NCBI RefSeq assembly: GCF_026241855.1
Contig: NZ_JAPJDC010000001.1
Location: forward strand, 2,666,001-2,730,000
DNA from: Curtobacterium flaccumfaciens pv. betae
Lineage (GTDB): Bacteria; Actinomycetota; Actinomycetes; Actinomycetales; Microbacteriaceae
Direction: 5' to 3'
Length of the DNA: 64,000 bases
The position numbers were made by a program, and so were the translations under genes. The notes below the pieces were generated by a model. The model did not search any database, was not told the origin of the DNA, and was given only the letters and a program-made list of their open reading frames with translations. Below are positions 33,751-42,013 of this stretch, piece after piece (the first letter of the stretch is position 1; each line of letters opens with the position of its first letter).

Positions 33751-34397
33751 CGGGCCTCCTCGGGGTCGGTACCGGGCTCGGGGTCCGGCAGCAGGTCGCG
33801 GACGACGACGTCGACCGCCTCGACGAGCAGGTCGGTCTGCTCGGCCAGGGCGCCGGCCACGGCGGTGCGGACCAGGTCAGCGGTGGCGGGGATCGACGGA
33901 CCGGACGCGATCGCGATCTCGACGACCACCCGGATCGGGGACGCGAGTTCGGTGACGTCGCCGTCGAGGTGGCAGCGGGCCACCAGGACGCCGGGGACCT
34001 CGTCACCGGTGCGGCGGATGAGGGAACGGATGGCCCCCTCGGTCATCACGGGGCGCTCGGTCTCGGACAGGGGGCGGAGCGGGACGTCGCGACCGGAGCG
34101 GGACTCGATCGAGATGTTCGCCAGGACGCCGCTGATCCAGGACTCGTCGGCCGGGGCCTCGTCGCGGGCGGCCGCCTCGAGCGAGCGGAGCGACGCGTGG
34201 CGGACGCGGATGATCGCGGCCAGGGCGTTCTGGCAGGCGGGCGAGTCGTCGATGCTCGGGTCCGCCGGCTGCATGCCGGCGTCGAGGTAGTCGGCGAGTT
34301 CGTCGATCGAGTGGCCGTCCAGGTCACCGGGTTCGAGGGCGTCGAGTGCTTCGGGGCTGTCGGGCAGGTCCGGCCGGATGCCGTCGTGGTCGGTCAT
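33747..34397 (-). CDS. Asp23/Gls24-family envelope stress protein
   Basis: A 216-aa protein. The N-terminal half is acidic and helical with a conserved-looking HSIDELADYLDAGM and SPACQNALAAIIRVRHASLR; the C-terminal half (ASPIRVVVEIAIASGPSIPATADLVRTAVAGALAEQT) resembles the Asp23 fold. Asp23 proteins associate with the membrane in stress responses. The ATG at 34397 is chosen because GGAGG lies 8 nt upstream; it overlaps the sigma-factor stop by 4 nt, so the two are co-translated. Confidence 0.72.
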   Translation of the reverse strand: MTDHDGIRPDLPDSPEALDALEPGDLDGHSIDELADYLDAGMQPADPSIDDSPACQNALAAIIRVRHASLRSLEAAARDEAPADESWISGVLANISIESRSGRDVPLRPLSETERPVMTEGAIRSLIRRTGDEVPGVLVARCHLDGDVTELASPIRVVVEIAIASGPSIPATADLVRTAVAGALAEQTDLLVEAVDVVVRDLLPDPEPGTDPEEAR

Positions 34398-34948
34398 CGC
34401 CATCCCTCCATGAGTCGGATCATGTTCTTCCTCGCTCGGGACAGCAGTCCCCGGACCGTCGAGGGTGGCAGGTCGAGTTCGGCGGCGATCTCGTCGTACC
34501 GGTACTCGAGCACCTCCTTCATGATCCAGCACCGTCGTTGGGCTTCGGGCAGTTCGGCCAGCGCACGTTCGACCGCGTCCTCGCGCGAGCGCGCCTCGGC
34601 GACCCGGTCGGGTGCGTCGTCGGCCGGCGCGGCGACCTCGAGCTCGGTGACGTCGTCGTGGACGCGCCGCGCGCGGATCCGGTCGAGGCACTTCCGGCTC
34701 AGGATGCGCATCAACCACGCCTTCACGCGCGCGAGGTCCTCGAGGGAGTCGAGGCGGTCCCACGCGGTGATGAAGGTCTCCTGCACGACGTCGTCGAGTT
34801 CGTCGGTGGAACCGAGGGTCCGACGGGCGTAGGCGCGGAGCAGCGGGGTGTGGCGACGGATCAGGACCTCGAAGGCCCGGACGTCGCCGTCGGACGACCG
34901 GCCAGCGAGGACCGCGTCGTCGAGCTCGGCGAGGGACTGGTGGTGCAC
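34394..34948 (-). CDS. ECF-type RNA polymerase sigma factor
   Basis: A 184-aa sigma factor with region 2 (FEVLIRRHTPLLRAYARR then LDDVVQETFITAWDRLDSL) and region 4 (RALAELPEAQRRCWIMKEVLEYRYDEIAAELDLPPSTVRGLLSRARKNM), the standard ECF layout. No anti-sigma gene follows; instead two Asp23-like genes are coupled to it, which suggests an envelope-stress regulon. GTG at 34948 with AAGGAA upstream. Its own promoter must be in the 100 nt before it. Confidence 0.9.
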   Translation of the reverse strand: MHHQSLAELDDAVLAGRSSDGDVRAFEVLIRRHTPLLRAYARRTLGSTDELDDVVQETFITAWDRLDSLEDLARVKAWLMRILSRKCLDRIRARRVHDDVTELEVAAPADDAPDRVAEARSREDAVERALAELPEAQRRCWIMKEVLEYRYDEIAAELDLPPSTVRGLLSRARKNMIRLMEGWR

Positions 34949-35054
34949 GCGTTCCTTCTACTGGTGGTGGATGGTGAACGGCTGGGTGCGTCCGTCCACC
35001 GTCGTCGGACGGGTACTGGTGGGACGCATCCCGCACCGCGTTCGTCACACACCG

Positions 35055-35092
35055 AAGGGGCGCACACCGGACGGTTCCGGTGTGCGCCCCTT
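35055..35092 (-). terminator. Terminator of the alpha/beta hydrolase gene
   Basis: Perfect 16-bp stem AAGGGGCGCACACCGG (35055-35070) with 35077-35092 and a 6-nt loop. Confidence 0.85.
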
Positions 35093-35103
35093 GCGTCCTG
35101 CGT

Positions 35104-35163
35104 GTCGGCTCGTCCCCCTGCTGGTCGGCTCGTCCTCCTGCCGGTCGGCTCGTCCTACTGCTG
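35104..35163. repeat. Three 20-bp tandem repeats spanning the hydrolase stop codon
   Basis: gtcggctcgtcc(c/t)(c/a)ctgc(t/c)g repeats at 35104-35123, 35124-35143 and 35144-35163. The third copy contains the last codons and TAG stop of the minus-strand hydrolase. Confidence 0.85.
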
Positions 35164-35991
35164 GATGAAGGCGAGCAGGTCGGGGTTGATGACGTCCGCG
35201 TGGGTCGTCAGCATCCCGTGCGGGAACCCCTCGTAGATCTTGAGCGTGGCGTTGCTGAGCAGCTCGGCCTGCTTGAGCGAGGCCGCCTTGTACGGCACGA
35301 CCTGGTCGTCATCGCCCTGCGTGACCAGGACCGGGACGGAGATCGCCTTGAGGTCCTCGGTCTGGTCCGTCTCGGAGAACGCCTTGATGCCCTCGTAGTG
35401 GGCCAGGGCGCTGCCCGTCATCCCCTGCCGCCACCAGTTCGCGACCACCGGGGCCGAGACCTCCACGCCCGGACGGTTGAACCCGTAGAACGGCCCCTCG
35501 GCGACGGCCTGGTAGAACTCGGCGCGGTTCGCGGCGAGTGCGCTCCGGAACCCGTCGAGCACCGAGATCGGCGTGCCCTCCGGGTTGGAGTCGCTCTGCA
35601 GCATGATCGGCGGCACCGACGACACCAGGACGGCCTTGGCGACCCGGCCCTGGGGCTCGCCGTACTGCGCGACGTACCGCGCGACCTGGCCACCACCGGT
35701 GGAGTGCCCGATGTGGACCGCGTTCCGCAGGTCGAGGTGCTGCACGAGCGCATCCGTGTCGCTCGCGTAGTGGTCCATGTCGTGACCGGTGCCGATCTGC
35801 GACGAACGCCCGTGCCCACGGCGGTCGTGCGCGATCACCCGGTACCCCTTGCCCAGGAAGAACAGCATCTGCGCGTCCCAGTCGTCCGACGACAGGGGCC
35901 ATCCGTGGTGGAAGACGATCGGCTGCGCATCGCGCGGCCCCCAGTCCTTGTAGAAGATCTCTGCACCATCGCTCGTGGTGACGAACGCCAT
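35155..35991 (-). CDS. Alpha/beta hydrolase (non-heme chloroperoxidase-like)
   Basis: A 278-aa alpha/beta hydrolase of the cofactor-free haloperoxidase/esterase group. HHGWPLSSDDWD gives the oxyanion hole, GHSTGGGQVARY carries the nucleophilic serine (about residue 97), VLVTQGDDDQVVPY the acid and GFPHGMLTTH the histidine. Full length for the family (about 275 aa). GGAGG is 8 nt before the ATG at 35991. Natural substrate probably an ester or peracid; not determinable. Monocistronic with its own terminator. Confidence 0.9.
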   Translation of the reverse strand: MAFVTTSDGAEIFYKDWGPRDAQPIVFHHGWPLSSDDWDAQMLFFLGKGYRVIAHDRRGHGRSSQIGTGHDMDHYASDTDALVQHLDLRNAVHIGHSTGGGQVARYVAQYGEPQGRVAKAVLVSSVPPIMLQSDSNPEGTPISVLDGFRSALAANRAEFYQAVAEGPFYGFNRPGVEVSAPVVANWWRQGMTGSALAHYEGIKAFSETDQTEDLKAISVPVLVTQGDDDQVVPYKAASLKQAELLSNATLKIYEGFPHGMLTTHADVINPDLLAFIQQ

Positions 35992-36180
35992 CGTGAACCT
36001 CCGTGAGTTCCTGCTCCACATGTGACGCGGACTGGCCGCTGCCTCCCGATCGGCGGGAGACCGAAGCCCCTTCACCGTAGGACCGGTGCTCGCTCGACCG
36101 CTTGGGTCATTCATCCCGATCCGCCGGGCCGTGCGCGGCCCTGCTTGGTGCGGCGGCGTGTGTGCGCCAGAGTTGGCTCC

Positions 36181-36810
36181 ATGTCGCTCGTCACCGCCGT
36201 CTGCCGCGTCGACCGCCTGCTGCCGGACTCCGGCATCATCGGCGTCACCGCCATCGACAAGCGCCCGGTCACCGGGAGCGTCCGGGTCCGGCCGCTCGGC
36301 CTGCGCGCCGACGTGCAGGCGAACCGCAAGTACCACGGCGGTGTGGACCAGGCCGTGTACGCCTACGCCGACGAGGACGCCGCGTACTTCGCGGACCTGC
36401 TCGAGCGCGAGGTCCCGCCCGGCCTGTTCGGCGAGAACCTCCGCACCAGCGGGATCGACGTGACCGGGGCCGTGACCGGGGAACGCTGGCGGATCGGCGA
36501 CACCCTCGTGCTCGAGGTGACGGTCCCCCGCACACCCTGCGGCACCTTCGCCCGGCGCATGGGGGTCGACAAGTGGGTGAAGCGGTTCGCCGACGAGGGG
36601 CGGCCGGGGGCGTACTTCCGCGTGGTCAAGTCCGGTTCGGTCGCCGCGGGTGACCCCATCGAGGTGACGTACCGGCCGGAACACGGGGTGACCATCGGCG
36701 AGATCTTCGGCGACCTGGCACCCGATCGTGCGCGGGCCGTGCTCGAGTCGGGCGAGCGCCTGGCTCCGAAGGTCGTCCAGGACCTGTCGAAGGTCGCCGC
36801 GCGAGTCTGA
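36181..36810 (+). CDS. MOSC-domain protein (YiiM-like)
   Basis: A 209-aa MOSC-domain protein. VQANRKYHGGVDQAVYAYADED and GLFGENLRTSGIDV are typical of YiiM-like members, and the conserved cysteine proposed to bind molybdenum cofactor or sulfur is in VPRTPCGTFARRMG. Such proteins take part in Moco-dependent detoxification of N-hydroxylated bases in E. coli. Divergent from the hydrolase; the stop is followed by a short cgagcccgt tandem repeat. Confidence 0.88.
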   Translation: MSLVTAVCRVDRLLPDSGIIGVTAIDKRPVTGSVRVRPLGLRADVQANRKYHGGVDQAVYAYADEDAAYFADLLEREVPPGLFGENLRTSGIDVTGAVTGERWRIGDTLVLEVTVPRTPCGTFARRMGVDKWVKRFADEGRPGAYFRVVKSGSVAAGDPIEVTYRPEHGVTIGEIFGDLAPDRARAVLESGERLAPKVVQDLSKVAARV

Positions 36811-36843
36811 TCCCGACGAGCCCGTCGAGCCCGTCGATCCCGA

Positions 36844-37227
36844 TCAGGCCGGTAGCGCGCCGCGCGAGGGGTCGATCGGACGCTTCGCCACGGGCAGCCC
36901 GGCGACCACCAGGTCGTAGGCGTTCGCCACGAGGTCCTCGACCAGGGTCTCGTCGATGCCGTCGCCCGGTGTCAGCGTGATCCAGTGCCGCTTGTTCATG
37001 TGCCACCCCGGCGTGATCTCGTCGTGGTCGCGCACCAGCGCCGCCCCGTGCGGCGGCGCGCACTTGAGGTTCACGATCGGGGTCCCACGCACCTCGGTCA
37101 CCATCACGAACATCTTGCCGACGACCTTGTAGACCACCGAGCCCTCGCCGAACGGCTGGGTCTCGAGTGCCGCCGGCAGCCCCAGGGCCGTGCGGCTCGC
37201 GATCTCGTGCAGCTGCTCGCCGTCCAT
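36844..37227 (-). CDS. MmcQ/YjbR-family protein
   Basis: A 127-aa protein of the MmcQ/YjbR family (double-wing, CyaY-like fold). Family sequence: ALGLPAALETQPFGEGSVVYKVVGKMFVMVTE, NLKCAPPHGAALVRDH, and PGWHMNKRHWITLTPGD. Often annotated as DNA-binding but the function is unproven. A CATCCT hexamer sits 6 nt before the ATG, consistent with leaderless expression. It is convergent with the MOSC gene. Confidence 0.87.
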   Translation of the reverse strand: MDGEQLHEIASRTALGLPAALETQPFGEGSVVYKVVGKMFVMVTEVRGTPIVNLKCAPPHGAALVRDHDEITPGWHMNKRHWITLTPGDGIDETLVEDLVANAYDLVVAGLPVAKRPIDPSRGALPA

Positions 37228-37368
37228 CTGACCAGGATGCCGCAGGCCGCCGACAGGGCACCCCGTTCGGGGGCGGGTCGTGAGCCTCGATCACGTCGTA
37301 GGATCACCACGCCGCGTACCCGACGCGGCGGTCGCTCGCGCGATCACCACCAGTTCCAGGGGGAACCC

Positions 37369-37668
37369 GTGCGCATCATCCGTACCCTCGGCATCGCCGC
37401 CGCCACCGCCGTCCTCGCGACCACCGTCGTCGTCGGCGGGACCTCGACCGCGCAGGCGGCACCGAAGTCCTACGCCAACTGCACCGCGGTGCAGAAGGTG
37501 TACTCCGGTGGCATCGCCAAGAAGTCCGTCACGAGCAACAAGGTCGTCTCGGGCGGTAAGACCACCACCCGCGCACTCAAGGGCACGGTGAAGAAGGACG
37601 ACGCCCTGTACAAGGCGAACGCCAAGCTCGACCGCGACAAGGACGGCATCGCCTGCGAGAAGAGCTGA
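37369..37668 (+). CDS. Secreted excalibur-domain protein
   Basis: A 99-aa exported protein: a signal peptide (IRTLGIAAATAVLATTVVVGG with an AQA-A cleavage site, about residue 30) followed by a single excalibur calcium-binding domain, marked by SYANCTAVQKVYSGGI and the C-terminal DRDKDGIACEK, an EF-hand-like loop with two conserved cysteines. Start GTG 37369 with AGGGGGAA upstream. Found alone, it is likely an extracellular or cell-wall protein of unknown role. Confidence 0.87.
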   Translation: MRIIRTLGIAAATAVLATTVVVGGTSTAQAAPKSYANCTAVQKVYSGGIAKKSVTSNKVVSGGKTTTRALKGTVKKDDALYKANAKLDRDKDGIACEKS

Positions 37669-37693
37669 CGCTCACTCGCGCTCGGTGACACCG

Positions 37694-37763
37694 GCAAGAC
37701 ACCGGTGTTCGCGTGCTGAACAACCGCACACCGCGGTGCGATGCGCGAACACCGGTGTCTTGC
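37694..37763. repeat. 70-bp dispersed palindromic element, copy 2
   Basis: Perfect 20-bp inverted repeat GCAAGACACCGGTGTTCGCG (37694-37713) with 37744-37763. Same outer sequence as the element at 13802-13873, different loop. Between the excalibur gene (+) and cysE (-), which are convergent. Confidence 0.85.
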
Positions 37764-37819
37764 GTGCCCGGCGTGCGCCCGGGCCGTGGCGCGACGCGGC
37801 CGGCGTGTGCCCGGCGCGG

Positions 37820-38404
37820 TCAGAGCGTCGGGACGCCCTCGTGCCCGGACCGGGGACGCGGAGTCCCGGCGACACCGGTGACGACGGACCCCGCCGGGAC
37901 GTCCTTCGTCACCACGGTGTTGGCGCCGACGACGGAGTCCGGACCGATCGTGATCGCCCCGATCAGCGACGACCCGGCGCCGAGCACCACGCGGTCCCCC
38001 ACCACCGGGTGCCGACGGGCCCCCGGGCCGTGGTCGCCCCCGCGTCCGCCCAGGGTGACACCGTGGAACACGAGCACGTCGTCGCCGATGACCGCGGTCT
38101 CGCCGATGACGACACCCATGCCGTGGTCGATGAAGAACCGGCGGCCGATGCGCGCGCCGGGGTGGATCTCGATGCCGGTGACCGACCGTGCGACCTGCCC
38201 GAGCAGCCGGGCCGCGAATCGGGACCCGGGCAACCCCTGTGCGTTCCAGAGACGGTGGGTCACCCGGTACGTCCAGATGGCGTGCAACCCGGAGTAGACG
38301 ATCGCGTTCTCCAGGTCGCCCCGGGCTGCGGGGTCACCGCGGCGTGCTGCGGACAGGTCCTCCCGGATGGTCCGCAGCACGCCTCGTCGAAGAGGACGAC
38401 TCAC
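37820..38404 (-). CDS. cysE: Serine O-acetyltransferase
   Basis: A 194-aa enzyme making O-acetylserine from serine and acetyl-CoA, first step of cysteine synthesis. The left-handed beta-helix repeats are clear ([26 protein letters not shown] then [11 protein letters not shown] and [21 protein letters not shown]), with catalytic residues in FIDHGMG and FHGVTLGG. It is the short bacterial EpsC/CysE type. GTG start at 38404 overlaps the cysK TGA by 4 nt, so the two cysteine enzymes are coupled. Confidence 0.92.
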   Translation of the reverse strand: MSRPLRRGVLRTIREDLSAARRGDPAARGDLENAIVYSGLHAIWTYRVTHRLWNAQGLPGSRFAARLLGQVARSVTGIEIHPGARIGRRFFIDHGMGVVIGETAVIGDDVLVFHGVTLGGRGGDHGPGARRHPVVGDRVVLGAGSSLIGAITIGPDSVVGANTVVTKDVPAGSVVTGVAGTPRPRSGHEGVPTL

Positions 38405-39339
38405 GCAGTGAGCCCCTCGAAGAGCACCGTCGACAGGTAGCGCTCTCCGGTGTCGCACACGATGGCGACGATCCGCTTGCCGGCGTTCTCGGGGCGTGCG
38501 GCGATCTCGAGCGCCGCGTGGATGATCGCGCCGGACGAGATGCCCGACAGGATGCCCTCCTGCGTCGCCAGGGCGCGGGCCACCCGGAGCGCGTCGTCGA
38601 GCTCGACGTCGAACACCTCGTCGATGACGCTCTGGTCGAGGACCTCGGGCACGAAGTTCGCGCCGATGCCCTGGATCTTGTGCGGACCGGCCTTGCCCTC
38701 GGTGAGCAGGGGCGAGTCCTTCGGCTCCACGGCGACGATCTGCACGCCGGGCACGCGCTCCTTGAGCACCTGCCCGACACCGGTGATCGTGCCGCCGGTG
38801 CCGACACCGGCGACGAACACGTCGACGTGCTCCTCGGTGTCACGGAGGATCTCCTCCGCCGTGGTCTTCCGGTGGATCTCGGCGTTCGCAGCCGTCTCGA
38901 ACTGGTGGGCGAGGATCGCGCCGGGGGTCTCCGCGACGATCGACTCGGCCTTGGCGACCGCACCCTTCATGCCCTCGGGCCCGGGGGTCAGGACGATCTC
39001 GGCCCCGTACGCACGGATCAACGCACGGCGCTCGACGCTCATGGTCTCGGGCATCGTGATGACGACCCGGTACCCGCGAGCAGCGCCGACGAGCGCGAGG
39101 GCGATGCCGGTGTTGCCGGACGAGCCCTCGACGATGGTGCCGCCGGCCTGCAGCGCACCGGAGGCCTCGGCCGCGTCGATGATCGCGACGCCCAGGCGGT
39201 CCTTGACGCTGGCGCCCGGGTTGTAGAACTCGAGCTTCGCGAGCACCTCGGCCCCGCCCGCCTTCGGCAGCCGGTTCAGCTTGACGAGCGGGGTGTTGCC
39301 GAACGCCTGGGAGATGTTCTCGTAGATGGTGCCGCTCAT
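38401..39339 (-). CDS. cysK: Cysteine synthase A (O-acetylserine sulfhydrylase)
   Basis: A 312-aa PLP enzyme converting O-acetylserine and sulfide to cysteine. PLP lysine is in [12 protein letters not shown]; the substrate loop is [12 protein letters not shown]; the phosphate-binding loop is [17 protein letters not shown] is near the C-terminus. Length and motifs are standard. AAGGA precedes the ATG at 39339. An 8-bp perfect palindrome (39462-39480) lies about 120 nt upstream and may be an operator. The gene leads the cysK-cysE operon. Confidence 0.95.
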   Translation of the reverse strand: MSGTIYENISQAFGNTPLVKLNRLPKAGGAEVLAKLEFYNPGASVKDRLGVAIIDAAEASGALQAGGTIVEGSSGNTGIALALVGAARGYRVVITMPETMSVERRALIRAYGAEIVLTPGPEGMKGAVAKAESIVAETPGAILAHQFETAANAEIHRKTTAEEILRDTEEHVDVFVAGVGTGGTITGVGQVLKERVPGVQIVAVEPKDSPLLTEGKAGPHKIQGIGANFVPEVLDQSVIDEVFDVELDDALRVARALATQEGILSGISSGAIIHAALEIAARPENAGKRIVAIVCDTGERYLSTVLFEGLTA

Positions 39340-39461
39340 CCGGTCCGTCCTTCGCAGCTCAGGTCGCGCATCGCTCTTCCTGGAGGCGCGGTGTGCGCCC
39401 GATCCTAGCGACCGGACCCCAGGCGGTCCTGTCCGTGACGACGCGTGCGCGCCCGGCAATC

Positions 39462-39480
39462 GGTCCACACACTGTGGACC
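39462..39480. promoter_or_regulatory. Perfect palindrome upstream of cysK
   Basis: GGTCCACA-CAC-TGTGGACC, 8-bp arms, between the end of the dipeptidase gene and the start of cysK, both on the minus strand. It could be an operator for cysK-cysE or a small terminator for the dipeptidase. Confidence 0.5.
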
Positions 39481-39521
39481 AACTGACACTCCCTCGGGCC
39501 ATGCCGCCGCGCCCCACCGCG

Positions 39522-40559
39522 TCAGCGCACGAACGCCGTCCGGGCGAACCGCTCGTCGGTCGCCTCCAGCACCCGCAGCACGTTGCCGCCGGCCAGCGCA
39601 CGCAGGTCCGACTCGCCCCAGCCGCGCCGGACGAGCTCCGCCGCGAGCACCGGGTACCGCGACACGTCCCGCAGGTCCGGCGGCAGCACCGGGGTGCCGT
39701 CGTAGTCACCGCCGAGGCCCAGGTGCGCCACACCGGCGACGTCACGCGCGTGCTCGACGTGGTCGGCGACGTCCGACACCGTGACCAGGGGTGGCTCGCC
39801 GGACATGCCCGACTCCTCCCAGTCCGCCCACGCCCGCGACACGAACTTCGGCACGAACGTGATCATCACCACGCCGCCGTTGTCGGCCAACCGGGCGAGC
39901 ACGTCGTCGGGCACGTTCCGCGGGTGGTCGTCGATCGCGACGGTCGACGAGTGGCTGAACACGACGGGCCGGGTCGCCACGTCGAGGGTGTCCCGCATGG
40001 TGGCCGGTGCGGTGTGGGACAGGTCGACGAGCATGCCGATCCGCTCCATCTCGGCGACGATCTGCCGCCCGCGGTCGGTCAGGCCGCCGTGCGCACGCTC
40101 CCCGGTCGCGGAGTCGGCCCAGGGGGTGTCGTCGTTGTGGGTGAGCGTCATGTAGCGGACGCCGAGCCGCGCGAGGGTCCGCAGGACCGCGAGGTCGTCG
40201 CCGATCGAGTGCCCGCCCTCGGCGCCGAGCAGCGACGCGATCCGGCCGGAGTCGACGGCGGCACGGACCTCGGCGGCGGTGCGGGCGAGCGCGAGGTCGT
40301 CGGGGTAGCGCTCGATGATCCGGTGTGCGAGGTCGACCTGCTGCAGTGTCGTCGTCACGGGGTCCGGGTCGTCTGCGGGCACGAACACCGACCAGAACTG
40401 CCCGACGACGCCGCCGGCACGGAGCTTCGGGATGTCGGTGTGCAGCGAGTCGGTCTCGGTGTCGATGCCCTCGACACCGGAGTCGTGGCTGTCACGACGC
40501 TCCCACGGCAGGTCGTTGTGGCCGTCGATGACCGGGAACGGGAGCGCGTCGAACGTCAT
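39522..40559 (-). CDS. Dipeptidase, membrane dipeptidase family (M19)
   Basis: A 345-aa metallopeptidase of the renal dipeptidase family, hydrolysing short peptides with two zinc ions. [10 protein letters not shown] carries the HxD metal site, [13 protein letters not shown] the bridging glutamate, LVDLSHTAP and VFSHSS the histidines, and [10 protein letters not shown] the C-terminal aspartate. No signal peptide, so it is cytoplasmic. A TAGCGT hexamer (40571-40566) ends 6 nt before the ATG, so it is probably leaderless. It shares a divergent promoter region with the GNAT remnant. Confidence 0.9.
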   Translation of the reverse strand: MTFDALPFPVIDGHNDLPWERRDSHDSGVEGIDTETDSLHTDIPKLRAGGVVGQFWSVFVPADDPDPVTTTLQQVDLAHRIIERYPDDLALARTAAEVRAAVDSGRIASLLGAEGGHSIGDDLAVLRTLARLGVRYMTLTHNDDTPWADSATGERAHGGLTDRGRQIVAEMERIGMLVDLSHTAPATMRDTLDVATRPVVFSHSSTVAIDDHPRNVPDDVLARLADNGGVVMITFVPKFVSRAWADWEESGMSGEPPLVTVSDVADHVEHARDVAGVAHLGLGGDYDGTPVLPPDLRDVSRYPVLAAELVRRGWGESDLRALAGGNVLRVLEATDERFARTAFVR

Positions 40560-40602
40560 CCCCCGACGCTACCGCCCGCGCCGTCGTGGCTAGGCTCGAA
40601 CC

Positions 40603-40707
40603 GTGCAGCCCGTCACCCTCCGCACCGATCGACTGGTGCTCTCGGCCCCCGAGCTCGGCGACGCCGACAGCGATCGGTCCGCCCCGACGGTCTGGCCGGC
40701 GTCGTGA
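40603..40707 (+). pseudogene. Truncated GNAT acetyltransferase remnant
   Basis: A 34-codon ORF starting at GTG 40603 and reading VQPVTLRTDRLVLSAPELGD, the typical first strand of RimJ-type GNAT acetyltransferases, followed by an unrelated tail to a TGA. It retains a perfect leaderless promoter (TAGGCT 40591-40596, 6-nt gap). Most of the acetyltransferase is deleted. Its stop overlaps the start of the next gene by 4 nt, so it may now serve as a coupled leader peptide. Confidence 0.68.
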
Positions 40708-41213
40708 CCGTCTCGTTCCGGGTCGTGACCGACCTGCCGGTTCCGCCGGAGCGCGCCTTCGCGCTGTCGCTCGACATCGGCGCGCACGAGCGGTCGATGG
40801 CCGCGACCGACGAACGCGCCGTCGCCGGCACGACGGCCGGCACGATCGGCCTGGGCGAGACCGTCACCTGGCGTGCGCGGCACTTCGGGATCGTCTGGCG
40901 GATGACGAGCGGGATCACCGACCTGGAGGCACCGCACCGGTTCGTCGACGAACAGGTGCGTGGGCCGTTCGCCCGGTTCCACCACGAACACCGCTTCGAG
41001 CCGTCGGCCGGCGGCACACGCATGGTCGACACCATCACGTTCCGCGCGCCGCTCGGCCCGCTGGGCCGCCTGGCCGAGGTGCTCGCGCTGGCCCGGTACA
41101 TGCCGCGGCTCATCGCCGACCGCAACGCCTCGCTCGCCGCCGAACTGCGTGCCGAGCTGCGCGCCGGATCCGACGGCGATCAGGGCGCAGCGAGCTCCCC
41201 CAGCGTGTCGTAG
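40704..41213 (+). CDS. SRPBCC-family protein
   Basis: A 169-aa protein with the START/SRPBCC fold: FRVVTDLPVPPERAFALSLDIGAHERSM at the N-terminus, ITDLEAPHRFVDEQVRGPFARFHHEHRF in the middle, and TRMVDTITFRAPLGPLGRLAEVL near the C-terminal helix. These bind hydrophobic ligands; this one resembles the cell-division inhibitor/cyclase-like subgroup. GTG 40704 overlaps the stop of the GNAT remnant. Its last 34 bases overlap the 3' end of the convergent RpiR gene. Confidence 0.8.
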   Translation: MTVSFRVVTDLPVPPERAFALSLDIGAHERSMAATDERAVAGTTAGTIGLGETVTWRARHFGIVWRMTSGITDLEAPHRFVDEQVRGPFARFHHEHRFEPSAGGTRMVDTITFRAPLGPLGRLAEVLALARYMPRLIADRNASLAAELRAELRAGSDGDQGAASSPSVS

Positions 41214-42013
41214 GCGGCGGCGACGGCGTCGACCCGCACCCGGCCACCGGGGCCTGAGGCGTCGTAGACGTCGTTCGTGATCGCGGCGACGACGGCGAAC
41301 AGCGCGGCCATCGAGTCGAACGCCGACGGCGAGTCGACCGGGCAGAGGATCGCGGTGGCCGCGGGGGCGGCGATGACCGCGGCCGTCGGGTCGCCGAGGA
41401 CGATGACGTCGGCCCCGGAGTCGACGCAGTGCCGGACGATCCGCTCGACCCCTGCGGTGTGCCGACGCACGGTCACCAGGACCACGAGGTCGTGCCGGTC
41501 GAGGTCGGCGACCTCTTCCCCGAGCCGCTGACCGGGTGACGGACCGACCCGGACGTCGGACCGCACCTGCGCCAGCTGGGACCGCAGTTGCAGCGCGATC
41601 GGATAGGCGCCGCGCTCACCGAGGACGAGCACGCGGCGGGCACGGACGATCCGACGGGCCAGCCGCGGGCGGTCCGCTCGGCCAAGCGACGCGAAGGCCG
41701 CGTCGAGGTTGCGCGCCTCGACCGCGCGCTGGTCGACGTGGGCGGCGTCCTCGGCGACCCACGGCAGGCCCGAGCCCCGTGCGGACATCAGGTTCTGCCG
41801 GACCTCGGCGGCGTCCTGGAACCCCAGCGACCGGACGAGTCGCGAGACGGTGGCCTTCGAGGTGCCCGACTCGGCCGCGAGTTCGGCGGAGGTGCCGACG
41901 AGCAGGAGTTCGGGGTCGTGGCGGACCATGGCGGCGACGCGTCGTTCGGCGGGCGAGAGCTGTTCCCAGACGGAGTCGATCCGGGCGCGGACGTCGGGGC
42001 CGGCGGTGCTCAT
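41180..42013 (-). CDS. RpiR/MurR-family regulator with SIS domain
   Basis: A 277-aa regulator: N-terminal RpiR helix-turn-helix (SPAERRVAAMVRHDPELLL then ESGTSKATVSRLVRSLGF) and a C-terminal SIS domain (RRVLVLGERGAYPIALQLRSQLAQ, DLVVLVTVRRHTAGVERIV). SIS domains usually bind sugar phosphates, but in this position (last gene of the allantoin operon, ATGA overlap with allC) it probably senses a ureide or purine-degradation product, as reported for some RpiR proteins near allantoin genes. Confidence 0.86.
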   Translation of the reverse strand: MSTAGPDVRARIDSVWEQLSPAERRVAAMVRHDPELLLVGTSAELAAESGTSKATVSRLVRSLGFQDAAEVRQNLMSARGSGLPWVAEDAAHVDQRAVEARNLDAAFASLGRADRPRLARRIVRARRVLVLGERGAYPIALQLRSQLAQVRSDVRVGPSPGQRLGEEVADLDRHDLVVLVTVRRHTAGVERIVRHCVDSGADVIVLGDPTAAVIAAPAATAILCPVDSPSAFDSMAALFAVVAAITNDVYDASGPGGRVRVDAVAAAYDTLGELAAP

